Assembly: GCA_009103225.1 (NCBI GenBank)
Contig: RHPI01002615.1
Location: forward strand, 355,857-419,856
Length of the DNA: 64,000 nucleotides
Source of the DNA: Chlorokybus atmophyticus
Taxonomy: Eukaryota; Streptophyta; Chlorokybophyceae; Chlorokybales; Chlorokybaceae
Reading direction: 5' to 3'
This document shows positions 25,631 through 36,976 of the stretch, one piece after another. How positions within the stretch are numbered: position 1 is the stretch's first letter; every line of letters begins with the position of its first letter. A program made the position numbers and the translations under genes. The notes beneath the pieces are model-generated. The model ran no database searches. It was not told the origin of the DNA and saw nothing but the letters and a program-made list of their open reading frames with translations.

Positions 25631-27310
25631 CTAGTTGCTCATCATCTGCTTGAACTCCTGAAAATCTATTTGCCCTGATCCGTCCACATCCGTTTCACGA
25701 ATAAGCTGATCGATGTCAATGGTCAAGCCAAACTCCTGTCACCCGAGGCATTGCCATCATTCGTCAGCACAAAAACTCAACACATTCAATTATTGGATGC
25801 ACGTGCATGTGACTGTGAGGCTTATACACCATACTGCACTTGCCTTAATGGTTGCACGCAGCTTATCGGCAGAGATTTCGCCCGACTTGTCTCCCTGCAA
25901 ACCCACACAAGTTGCTATTGGCTTGCAAGCCCACCAACAAAGTATCAAGGCATCAGACTTTCAGCAAGCTTTCCTCCTTCGCGCACAGCACCTTGCCCCC
26001 GAGTGCGACAAACGCCTCAATAGCGTCGGTTTCATCGTCCATCGCTGCAGCTTGCGCCTTCTGGTTCTCAATGACCTGGTAGCATTGATATAGTAAGCAC
26101 GGGAGCACGCACGCAGGAACACACCCACACACCCACATACACACAATCCTCCACGTGCACGAGCAAATAGGCACCCATGCGCTCCGACACGCACCCACAC
26201 GTGCACACATATGCATGTGTACGCACACACATGCACATGCAGAAACGCGTGCACGCACAGGAGCACAGACACGCATATGCTCGCCCTCCAGGTCATACAC
26301 AGAGGAAAGAGTTTAGCTATGCGGGTGCCAAAACAACAGGAAGAAAAAGGGCATGGAGCATAGTACTAGTAGTTGTTGTGCGCTACATCAAAGGAAGGCA
26401 GATACGATTTCTTCTTTCATTTCTACCTTGAGGAACTCTGGAAACTCTATCTCCCCGCTGTTGTCCTCATCCACCTACATGATGATCAGACACAGTAGTA
26501 TTTCTCTCAGACACCTTCAAAACAATGTCATGTGCATCACGCGCACATGTTGGCGATGTGCGCGTGTACGCATAAGTCCCATGAGTGTATCGATGTGCAT
26601 ATGTATGTGTGTCACACACGACATCAACTCACCTGAGAGATCATGAGGAAGAGCTCCTCGTCTGTTGGACTCTGTCCCAGCGCCTGCAGTGTTGCCCGCA
26701 GCTCCGATGCATCGATCGTCCCGCTGCCTGCACGCCAACATGGTCATGATTGTTCTTGTTGTCACAAGTATGGTATCATCGTTGAACTAGTTAATGCGGG
26801 TGTCATCACGTCTGATGTGTTGTGATGTGATGTAAGGTGAAAAAATGGAGTGTGGCCCTCGTGTCTCGTCGCAACACAGCATAAGGCAAACTGCTCTCAA
26901 TAATAATAGTAACTGCAGATATACTTTCCCTGGACTATAACCTCGATTTCTCTCTAATTGTATTCTTTTCATTGATGGGTTGGATTACTTCCAAAATGCT
27001 TATTGAATAAGGATGGCTCAGTATGCTACTCCTTAAACTCTGAGGATAGTTGAAACAAAACAACCACACAACCATCGCTTGCCTCTCTCATCATACACAT
27101 CACCCGAGCCTTTGTTCAGATTCCACATCACGCATTCACATATGTGGTCAATCAATCAACATTTGTTTAAATCTATGGCCTTTACTCATCCACTTGCAAA
27201 AACACTTGTCAGTCATGATAATAATATTCGTCTTTTTTTCCCGACGCACCGTCACGGTCGAAGCGCGCAAACGCCTCCCTGCACTGATCCACCTCCTCCT
27301 GAGTCAACAT
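25631..27310 (-). CDS. Calmodulin-like EF-hand protein, 6 exons
   Basis: Exons 27250-27310, 26633-26727, 26427-26474, 25992-26075, 25844-25894 and 25631-25735 join in phase to 147 aa, the size of calmodulin. The start ATG gives MLTQEEVDQCREAFARFDRD. EF-hand loops 1 (DRDGSGTIDASE), 2 (DEDNSGEIEFPE) and 4 (DVDGSGQIDFQE) are canonical. Loop 3 (KGDKSGEISADK) has Lys at positions 1 and 12 and should not bind Ca2+. The linker (VIENQKAQAAAMDDETDAIE) is unlike calmodulin's, and the C-terminal half (TIKEFGLTIDIDQLIRE) resembles EF-hand proteins of flagellate algae. A flagellar or regulatory role is a guess. The intron after exon 5 begins with GC. A CTC-rich run just upstream would be 5' untranslated. 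Confidence 0.88.
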
Positions 27311-27676
27311 TCCTGATGCCCCTCGCCTTATACTCCTCCTCCTCCACCTCCTCCTCCTCCTCCTCCTCCTCCTCCTCCTCTTCCTCTTCCTCCTGCTCCT
27401 GCTCCTGCTCCTGCTCCTCCCCGCCTCTGCAAACTCTCAAACCCCGCCGCCCTCAGTTGCTTGCTAGGCTGTGTATGTGGTATATGTGACTGCGTACTTG
27501 GCCTCCTCCTCCTCCTCCTTCGCCTCCGCCTCCTCCTCCTCCGCCGCCGCCGCCGCCCTGTGCTTGATTTCAGACTGGTCACGTGACTTGAGATTGTTGG
27601 ATTGTTCGGTCAGGTTAAGTGGACCAAGGGACTGTGTGGATCTCGGTTTGCGGAACCGGATCGGAGGGGAGAGAGG

Positions 27677-27713
<37 letters not shown>

Positions 27714-28699
27714 GGTGGTATTGCACGAGGCACACACCAAGTGTCGTGTCAGTGTGTTGCGCGTTAACTTGCGCAGCGGATATTTACATGGCAATGAAAC
27801 CAACAAGCTTGTGCATCTTCAGTGAAACTCAGTACAGTGTCGTACATGTACTCTCAAGACAAACAACGCTCTTCAGTCCCTCCGTGCTGCTGCCACATCA
27901 CTTTGCTACACACAAACACAAGTACTCAAACACGTCACTTCAACCCACCAAGCAAAGCCGTGTGATTGTCGAGTCGTCTCCTCCCTTTCCTCGCCAAAGC
28001 GAGCTCTTATGGCATTCCATTCGTCACATCAAAGTGATTTGCGACTGTGTCAGTGTCAACTATGTGCGAACAATGGTGGCTCAAACAGATGCTGCAAGAA
28101 GAGAGGACAACAAGGGACTCTCAGTGACTCCCAAATGACACAAACGAGGCTGAGTGTGACAAGACAGGCCTGAGGCTCTTCAAGGCGTGAGTGGGTTTGT
28201 TGTCGCCATTGATGTTGTCGTGGTTGTCGTGGTTGTGGAGGCAGGCGGCGACGTCCACCTCCATGGCCATGACGATGGCGCTGGCGGCCAACGCCGCCAC
28301 AACCACTGCCAGCGTTCGTGCAGGGGTAAACAGGCATGGCCGCTGCTTCCTGCAGCACAGATACAGAAAGACCTTGACAGCGACAGGTGCGGGCGTGTGC
28401 GGTTGACGTTGTTGCTGTAGTCGTCGGAGCTGCTGCGGTTCTTACTGTTGGTCACACTGCGGTTCTCGCTGTGTCTTACAGTTGGAATGTGGATCAGCAA
28501 GGATTTGCATTCAATTGGATCTCTCCTGTCTCTATGTGTGCGTGGGTATGTGTGTGCCCACGTGGTGACACGCGCCCCCCCCACCCACCCACCCACCCCC
28601 TCCCACCAACGCACGCACATGTACGTGTGTGAGAGCACGCACGTACCCACCGTCTCCCACACCCACCGCACTCTCCACATCACCAGCCACCTTGCGCAG
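27311..28699. other. Intergenic region with simple repeats
   Basis: A (CTC/CTG)n stretch at about 27329-27420, a CCT/CCG-rich stretch at 27500-27557 and a (GA)n run at about 27670-27715 dominate the left part. Open frames through them encode only poly-Ser, poly-Glu or poly-Arg. From 28180 to 28400 one minus frame has a hydrophobic run (VVAALAASAIVMAMEVDVAA), but it could not be tied to other exons. A first exon of the coiled-coil gene downstream may lie here. Confidence 0.45.
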
Positions 28700-29407
28700 T
28701 TTCCAGGACGCCACGCGCCTGCCTCGGCGGCAGCAGCCACAACAAGAACAACATCAGCGCTCTTTACGCCCGCACGAGCGCGAGCATCCGCGCCGACATC
28801 GCCAACCGCTTCCGCAACGCCATACACAACACCGACAACGACCATACAAAAAAACTCGATGGCAACCGGAAGAACAACATGCAACAACAACAACAACAGA
28901 GCAATTCGTCGGACTCCCAACTCACGTTCCAATCGCTGGAGCATCTGAATAATGCACGCCTGGACTACCTACTCGATGAGGCATGACAGAAGCACGCACA
29001 CATGCAAGCACACGCATGTGATCGGAGCATGTGTGCATGCACACGCGTGTGCATGGTTGCAAACACGCTCATGCATGTACACTTGCAAGCATGCGTGCGC
29101 GCTCACAAGCGTGCATGTGCGTGCGGTTGTGCATTTGCGTGTGCATATGCGTGCATGCACACAAGCATCTGTGCCAACGCAGGTACACAATATGCCAGGC
29201 ACATTGTGTACCTGCGTTGGCACACTCACACACACCTTCACGCACGCACACATGCCCACCCTCCCTCTCACTCCCCCTCTCCTTCCCTCCCAGGTCAACT
29301 TCGCCTCCGACAAGTCTTCCGCCCGCTACGACCACGTCTCTTCCGCCCTCGGCCGTGTCGAGTCCGAGGTGGGTATATGATGCATCCATCACACCTGATC
29401 GACACCA

Positions 29408-29463
<56 letters not shown>

Positions 29464-29673
29464 ACATCATCATCACAGGTGGAGCGTGTGGGCGTGTCGG
29501 TCCGTGACGGTGTGGTGTCCGAACTCGGTGCCCGCATCGCCGATATCGCTCTCAAGCTCGAGGCCGTCGAGCGCGCCGTCAACGAAGCAAGAAAGAACTT
29601 GGAGAGACTCAACCTGTTTCTGGCGGGACTCTTCTCGCTGGCCGTGTTTGTTGTTGGGATGGTCCTCGTGTGA
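28700..29673 (+). CDS. Tail-anchored coiled-coil protein (5' end uncertain)
   Basis: Three exons are supported: one ending at 28980, 29294-29368 and 29479-29673. The first exon's left border is uncertain (acceptors at 28699 or 28705) and an upstream exon with the start codon is likely missing. The protein reads ISALYARTSASIRADIANRF, a poly-Gln stretch, LTFQSLEHLNNARLDYLLDE, VNFASDKSSARYDHVSSALG, then a heptad-rich helix (LGARIADIALKLEAVERAVN) and one hydrophobic segment at the very end (FLAGLFSLAVFVVGMVLV). The layout of coiled coil plus C-terminal membrane anchor recalls DUF1640/CCDC90 proteins of mitochondria, but the resemblance is weak. The first intron starts with GC and contains a perfect hairpin; the second contains a CA microsatellite. 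Confidence 0.6.
29170..29224. repeat. Perfect inverted repeat, 22-bp arms, inside an intron
   Basis: Bases 29170-29191 are the exact reverse complement of 29203-29224, with an 11-base spacer. It lies in the first visible intron of the coiled-coil gene, next to alternating purine-pyrimidine sequence, and would fold into a strong hairpin in RNA from either strand. Confidence 0.9.
29409..29460. repeat. (CA)n microsatellite
   Basis: About 25 uninterrupted CA units lie in the second visible intron of the coiled-coil gene. This is simple sequence that should be length-polymorphic. Confidence 0.9.
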
Positions 29674-30185
29674 CTGATTCTAGCTCTGTGTGTATGCGTG
29701 ATGCGAGCTTGATGATGTGATAGGATACTGCCCTGAGAGGACAGCACTGTATATGTAGTGATAACAATTGTGATGGCGTGGTGGAGTAATAACTATGTCA
29801 CATTGCGTATCGAATGTTGGTCGTGTGGGGTTCAACCACACGGGTGTGGTGTATTGGTTTGGTCACTCTGGTTGACTCGGGTTTGAGATGGTTTGTGATT
29901 CATCAGCAACATTAACGACACGCTTGTTTCTTCGTGTCATTTCCACACATGCTATCAACAGCTCAGGCAGGCTTCTCATTTGCTTCACAAATAACAAAGC
30001 GACCGGAATGTGAATGTTGGAGGCATGCACTGTAGTAGCCTCGATTCACTGAATGCATGCACAGGCAGCATACACACTTACGACAACACAACCTGTGCCA
30101 ACAACGCACGCGCGTGAGCAACAGATGTGGCACGCGTGCTTGCAAATGACAATGAGGACCCTGACGCTGCACCTGGCACACCTCA
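29674..30185. other. Intergenic region between convergent genes
   Basis: Contains the 3' ends of the coiled-coil gene and the biotin gene. A small perfect stem-loop lies at 29823-29841 (GTGTGG/CCACAC). No gene is seen. Confidence 0.5.
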
Positions 30186-33100
30186 TCACAGCTTCGACGC
30201 AACTGCGCATGTAAGACTACTCCTGCTATCTATCCTCGTCTGCATCTCCACCAAAGAGACCTCTTCACTCCTGTCGTGTTGTCGCGGTGAAGGTGTGGCG
30301 GTGGAGGTGGACACCACGGCCGCCAGCCCCTCTTTGATGGCGGCGGCGAGGTCGTCGATGTCGCGGGGAGAGTGAGCCGAAGAGAGAGCGATGCGAAGGC
30401 GAGAGGTGCCGGGAGCTACTGTCGGGGGACGGATTGCAGGCACATGGAAGCCTGTATGAACGAGCAAATGAATACATACGTATGCACAAATGTTCACCGC
30501 CGTGTGCGCACACATACACGCACGCGCATACACGGGCGTGAACAAGCATGTTAAGTAAAGACGATGGTGCGTGCCCCACACACAGACACACGCACACAGC
30601 AAGGCTACTGTTTGCTGTGCGTTGCTTACCGGCTCGCAGCAAATGTCGGCTGACGGCCAGCGCGGTCTTCTCGCTGCCGAGAACCAACGGCGCAATCGGG
30701 CTCTCAAACTGGTAGACAACACGAGAACGGGATCAGCAAGGGATCTCGTGTGTTATCTGCCTTGGTCATACGTGATGTACGTAAACCATCCATCACCCAT
30801 CGCAGTCAACTCTACAGTCACACCACGCAGCGCGATAACAACCATTCCACAAGTACAAACACACGCACACAGGCACACAGCAAGCACGCACAACCGCCAT
30901 GATAACATACACACGCCAAGTACGCCATACGATGCCGCCACCCATCCCTACCTTGACCCCTAGTGCCCTCGACAGCCTCTCCACATTCTCCCTCAACCTC
31001 TCCCGCATTCTCTCCCCTTCATGTGATGTCCCCACGGTGATCGCGGCCCGGGCGCCTGACACCACGGGGGAAGGGAGGGACGTCGAGTACACGAACGCGC
31101 GGGAACGGGAGGTGAGGAGACGCTTTATGTGGCGGGAAGAGGCGATGAAGCCGCCCTGTGCGGGGTGATTGGTTTGCGTGCACACACGTTTCGCAAGTGT
31201 GTGTGTTCATGTTGAAGCTATGCATAATATGGGAACAGTAAACTTGCGATGTCTCATATGCCTACATGGCAGCCGATGGCTTTGCTCAGGGTGCCAACAT
31301 GCACATCAACCTGGTCTGATACGCCCGCTTCCTCGGCTGCCCCACCACCTGATTACACAACAGAAGAGTATACATCAAGAACCCAACACAATTATTACTC
31401 GACTAACTAGTCGGGTGACGAGGCTACCGTGTTTGCCGCACACGAGGGTAGCGTGCGCTTCGTCTATCACCAGCAGGAACCCGTGCTTTGTGCGCAGCTC
31501 AGCAAGACGCTTCAAGTCCGCAAAGTCTCCTGCAATGCACAGCAGATAAAGCCAACATGTGTGATAGTCAGAAGATGAGACACAAGTACACACAAACAGA
31601 TGTGTTACAAAGTCCTTCCTGCTGATACCGTCCATGCTGAAGAGGCTGTCAGTCACGACGAGCTTGCGAGGAGCCCTGCAAGCTGCGAGTAGCTGCTCTA
31701 GATGCTCCATGTCATTGTGCCTGCCCACAACTGCCACAACATCATCATCACTACCAGGTGCGGCGTCAGCTTGAGGTGAGAAACGCCAATATGTACCAAG
31801 CACACTGTGGGAAACAGCATCAACACGTGACTGTTGGTATGAACTGCACCCCTCACATAGGCCACACGTCACATACACACATGCTATTGCATAAGCGAGA
31901 AGGAGATACTTTAAGATGTGCCCCAACACTGCGCATGCACACACATTGTGTACGCTCGCACACGCACACACGCACGCGCACGCACGCAGATACCATCCCC
32001 ACCTGTACACGTGGACTTGAGTTCTGTGCCTCCTGCTCGCCTGCACGGCAGCGTCCACAATGGAAGCATGGTTTAGCGCGTCGGAAAACAGCGCAACGGG
32101 TGTGTTGTTGTGGTGGTGGTGGTTGTGGTCGTTGTCTTTGCCGATGGAGCACAGGGCTGTGATGGCTGCCAGGTTAGCTGCGAACCCGGTTGGACAGAGC
32201 AAACAGGCCTCCGTTCCCTGAGAAACACACAGTATGTTAAAACCCAAGCTGTCTGTTTTTGCTGATGTTGCTGTTGTTCTTGACATCCTCGTCACTTGTG
32301 ATGAGTGAATGCTAATGCGCTGATGTCAACCAAGCAGACTGGTAGACCAACTCTGATCCAGCATGGATCAAAGGCAACGCCACCACCATGCCAGAGGTAT
32401 TGACGTGTATGCGAGTCATGAAACTGCTATGAAGTGCACATGATCGGTGTTGCCAAACACGGATCATGTGCACTTCACCATGGGTTGAATTTACACACAC
32501 GGCCTTCAACTCACTCACTCACTCACTTTCAGTCTTGCAATGTCCTCCTCAAGCGCCGCATGCTCCTCCGTGTAGCCGCACACGAGCGCGGACGATCTTG
32601 GTCCCATGCCGCGCGCCGCCGCCGCCCCCGCCGCCGCGCTTCTCACCGCCGCGTGGCACGACAGCGCGAGGTAGTCGTTGCCGGAGAACAGACGCAACCG
32701 GTGAAGGATGGCATCGCCGCTACTACTGGACTGATTGTCAAGTGCAGATGGGGACGATGGTGGATGTTGCTGCTGTTGTTCTTGTAGACGACGTGGTGGT
32801 GGTGGCTTCTCTTTGTCTGTTGTACTCGCTTCTATTTCGTCTTCTTCTTGAAGCCAGGATGTGAGCACGTGTGCGGGCACGAGTACTTCAGTTGCGGATG
32901 CTCCAGGAATCACTGCGAAGCGTTGCATGAGTTTTTTGACATGTGTTGGCTGTGAACTGTAGAGTGGTGTAAGCGTGTCTGTATGCGTGCGTGTTTGAAG
33001 TCAAGGGTCCAAGCCCCATTGTTGCGTGGTGGCGAACTTGTTTTGGATACTGTACTACACTCCTGCCATGCTTGCTTGGCACTCAATTGACTTTCTCTCC

Positions 33101-33537
33101 TACATGCCACAACAGCAGATTGCTGACCACTGCTGACCATCCGATGAAGGGTGAAAATGGCATGTTGCCGTAGTCGCTTTTCTGACACGCGTCCATACGC
33201 ATTGCACAAAAATCCTCTGCTCAGTATGAGGGTACGCTAATGTTGTCAGCAAGCACTGCGGGTTGCTTACATTGCACATTGACTCGAAGACAATCGCCAG
33301 CGCATAGCAGCAAGCACACTGCCAAGTGGGGTGTCAGCGCAATGCTTGCCAGCAACATGCTTTGCACAGCAAGCAATATGGCTGTTGCTCCACACCGCAT
33401 GCCTGTTAAGCAGCCAATCGCATGCCTCCATCCATCCCCATACCTGTCCGCAGGGTGCGCTCCAGCCGGCTCTCTCGCAGCGACGTCAGCGACCAATCCA
33501 GCCACGACTCCCACGCCGCCTCCAGCGACGCCGACAT
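30186..33537 (-). CDS. bioF: 8-amino-7-oxononanoate (KAPA) synthase, biotin synthesis
   Basis: A PLP enzyme that condenses pimeloyl-CoA (or pimeloyl-ACP) with alanine, the first committed step of biotin ring synthesis; plant versions act in peroxisome or cytosol. Nine exons join in phase (33444-33537, 32527-32912, 32003-32217, 31629-31720, 31428-31529, 31266-31348, 30952-31155, 30630-30708, 30186-30451), giving 506 aa. Landmarks are [91 protein letters not shown] and the PLP lysine in GTLSKAIGC; the end carries [13 protein letters not shown]. Extra length comes from a Glu/Gln/Pro-rich insert near residue 60 and a His/Asn run (HNHHHHNN) in exon 3. The plant enzyme is the closest match by eye. 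The host is therefore likely a biotin prototroph. Confidence 0.95.
32430..32477. repeat. Inverted repeat, 16-bp arms, inside an intron
   Basis: Bases 32430-32445 are the reverse complement of 32462-32477. After one mismatch the stem continues for five more pairs inward (GTGTT against AACAC), leaving a 4-base loop. It lies in the intron between exons 2 and 3 of the biotin gene. Confidence 0.85.
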
Positions 33538-35334
33538 GAGGCGGCTACGTGACTACGTCCTGTGCTCCTTGTCCTGACCCACCGCCGCCGCCGCCGCCGC
33601 TCTAACGTAACCCCCGTGACTGTCTGGTGCACTCACACAGGAGTGGGGGCTAGGTGGGGACACAGGTACGTGTACCGCATAGTATGTGGTGTGCTGGCGG
33701 TGACCTATGTGTCTACGTTGCTATTGTTGACGTACGTGTGCGCTTCTGTTTCGCTGGTTGTGTTGGGTTCCTGGTTGTACGCTTGGCATGTCTGTTACGC
33801 CTAGGCGGAAAACAGGTACGTGTAGAAGCACATCGCGCGGTGTGTTTACTCTACTAGGTATGCCATGTGTACGCCACTGTGCTCAGGCTATAGTTGCTCA
33901 CATTGTCTGCATAACGATGATGTGTTATTGCTAGGTTATTTGCAGAGTGCGTTGATTGCTAATATGATTGCATTCGTACATGGATGGACCATGTACTCAG
34001 TGTTGGCACTACGCGCAGGAGTGATACGTGTTTGGCGCATTCTGCATGCAACGCTTGTGCGAAGTATGAATTATACCTTATGCCAGTGCAATCTCAACTT
34101 CGCTGCGCACGCACGTACACGTAGAAATGCACCCACTCAATCACCCACCCGCATTTCCTCTAGTGCCGGTAAACACAAGCCATGCCAGTTGTATCTCATC
34201 AGCTATAAAATACCCATGTGAATTGTACACAAAAGGAGATACGTAACTACTTGGTGGCAACCAGTTACCTTTAAGGTGCAGCAACATGAACCTGCATTTG
34301 CACCTGCTAGTCGCAAACCACTTGCAGTCCGCAAAGGACAGAGTGAACACACGCGTGCAGGTGAGCAAACACATGCATGTATGTTTGATGGGGGTTGGAG
34401 GCAGTAGTTACAATAGCTACGTGTGGCTAGTAGAGGTAGACCCCGGTGGTAAATAATCATTGCATGATGGTGAGCTTTGTGAACAATGCATGTGTTATGC
34501 GTGTTGCATGTATCATGATTACTTGCATTTTCTGTACACTTTGCTGCTGTTGGAATGTTAGCATGGCTTATAGGCCTGCGTGGGTGAGCAAGCAGGGCCT
34601 AGTGGTTACTGTTGGACGCCTGAACAACCTTACACCACATGTTGCGCGGAAGTTGGCGTCTGTGTTGGTGCACCAGTGCAACTTGTGCTCGTTGATAAGT
34701 GCAAAGCGGGGGTACCAGGTATGCTTTATGGGATTGCGGTCAGTAAGTACATGTCACACATGCGTGACATATACTTAGACAACGGGGCAGAAGACAACCC
34801 AGCAATGCCTAGCTTATTATATATATGCCTGCTAGCACACTCATGAGGTAGGCTTGCAGCAGGGGGTACACAACTTTAGAAAGGCGTTGCCGAATCGCAT
34901 ACGGAACAACAGGTCGTTCTGCCCAGACCCACATGCACGCACATCTCAACATGCAGTAAACCAGGTGATGATGTACATGCAGTCCGCGCATGCCAGTTTC
35001 ACGGATGGACAAATAGCTCGTGCATAACACTCGTAGTAATGTAACCAACAAAAGTTCAGTTACTGTGTACACTCGTGCAATACGCAAAGCTGTTACCTCA
35101 CCGAGCACTCAACTCGGTTGCATGAGGTCAGCTGCAACAGCGCGACCAATCTGGCAGTGACTAAGACACTGACATTGCGCCCGTTGCCAGTGTCTCCATG
35201 CCGCCACATAAATACCCATAACTGCCCACCAAATACGCAACCATGTGACACACCAAGCAAGAGCTTGTGTGGCCGCATAACAAGAATGCAACGTGCTCTG
35301 TGCATGGAACCATGCGTGCAAGACCTGCTGTCTC
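33538..35334. other. 1.8 kb without a recognisable gene
   Basis: Begins with the promoter side of the biotin gene, including a CCGCCG run at 33582-33600. The rest is TG/CA-rich with only short frames. A gene with very short exons could be hidden, but nothing matched a family I know. Confidence 0.4.
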
Positions 35335-36976
35335 TCACTCGTTCATCATCTTCTGGGCATAGAAGTTGATGATCTGGCGGGTGACCCAAACGTAGTCCGT
35401 GTCTGGCAGCTTGGTCATCTTCTTGACAGTCTCTTGAATCATCTGCTCGGGGACCAGCCGGTTGGTGCGATCGTAACCCTCGAGCAGGTTCAGCAACACC
35501 TCTGGAGTGTGAGAGTAGTCTGGATGCCTGCATGCAAAAACAAAACCAATTAAACCAGCATGAAGTTGATGATGAGATGGGGAAGGATGTCTGCGCCTGG
35601 ATGCGTGCTCACTGAGGTGCACACATATCACACACTCACACGTGCTCGCGCTTGCCATGCTATCAATTTGCAGTTGATGATAAAGATACCACTGAGTGCT
35701 AACAAACAGTACTGGACTTACCCACTGAAGGTCAGAATGTGGTCGCTTTTTGCCTACGAGAAAGCGCTCAAGTAAGTCATCCACGCCATATGTTCTCACA
35801 TTGCATATGTCTGTAACGTCACAATAAGATTGCCGAGCTCACCATTGCTTGGACATCTGTGACATTGTTGGTTGCGAGGGACTTGAGGCCGGCTGGCATC
35901 TGCAGGATGGCGTCATTGTGGTGGTAATGCAACCGGAAGCCGCGCCCGAGTAGCATGTCGGGACCGATGTTCCGCTCCCTGAAATAGCGCCTGCCCAGGT
36001 CGGTGAATGTCGCCATCCGCACGCCAACTTCGCTGCCTTTGGGGTTGGGAGCCACTTGACCACCGAGCGCCTGCAGGCAGGCATACTGATTACGCAGCAG
36101 TTGACTCACCTTTGAATATTCCATTGACAGTTGCACCTGGTAATGCTATATTGTGCGATAGATGTCTATAAATGCACACACGCACACGTGCACGCAGATG
36201 ACCATACATACAATCAGTTCTTACTGTTGCAAATATGTGCATGCATGCATATGCGTACAACTTCCCGCGCATGCGCCTAAGCCAACAGACATAGGAGGCG
36301 TGTGCATGTGCGCATGTGCAGGTGTGTATGTTATGTTGCAATCATAGCTGCATGCAGTTATATGTGATCTTCAAATTCATGATGCTTGGGCGACATCAAC
36401 GTGCTGCTGCCTTGCTGCCCTCTTGAACGACTGACCTGAGCCACAGCTTGATGGCCAAAACTAATGCCGCACAGCTTGCGTTTGTCCTGGTCTAGTTGCC
36501 GCACACGCTCGAGCAGCGTTTGGATCCAATCATCCTGTTGGTAAACACCGGACAGGGAGCCCGTAACTAGGAAGCCATCAAACTCGTTCAGTTGGGGTGG
36601 GAATTCCTTCTCTTTGGCATCAAACGCTGCAATATCAAGCGCACGCGCTTTGGTAAGCTTATCAATGCGTTGAGTTGAACTTTGTCAAAGGCTTCAACAC
36701 GCAGACTGTACCAACTCACTGTGCAAGTTGAGCTTGAATGGAAGTGGGGGCTCACGGTGCAGTGAGGACGTGCTCGGGTTGGCGCACACAAAATCAAAAC
36801 AGGACTGCAATAGCTCCACATACCCGCCGGTGCGCTGTCGTGTCAATGCAACAGTGTTGGCACAGCCTCAGCGACTGACAGCTGTCTGGTGCAGTACATG
36901 CAAGCATGCGCACCTCAACTACTGACCTGTAACACGGCTTGGGGCAAAACCTCTTGCAAACGCTCGCAGCATAGCA
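35335..36976 (-). CDS. Class I glutamine-amidotransferase-like protein with Ser-His-Asp triad (5' exon missing)
   Basis: Six exons join in phase: 36927-36976, 36720-36834, 36436-36626, 35843-36070, 35722-35753 and 35335-35527. The first coding exon upstream was not found, so the N-terminus is partial. The fold signature follows plant gamma-glutamyl peptidases and fungal YLR126C-like proteins: VLCCERLQ, GGYVELLQSCFDFV, LNEFDGFLVTGSLSGVYQQD, LCGISFGHQAVAQALGG, GSEVGVRM and HILTFSGHPDYSHTPEVL. The nucleophile position, normally Cys in GxCxGHQ, is Ser (GISFGHQ), and the HPE motif is HPD. The enzyme class would normally hydrolyse gamma-glutamyl bonds or release ammonia from glutamine. Here the activity is unknown: a serine hydrolase, a pseudoenzyme or a sequencing error are all possible. 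Confidence 0.8.

Noticed and set aside
27252-27582. Poly-Glu, poly-Arg and poly-Gly open frames
   Set aside because: They result from the (CTC)n run in different frames; the true start of the EF-hand gene lies within the region in another frame.
29823-29841. Stem-loop with GGTTCAA resembling a tRNA T-arm (also near 54423)
   Set aside because: No acceptor stem, D-arm or anticodon arm can be placed around either one.
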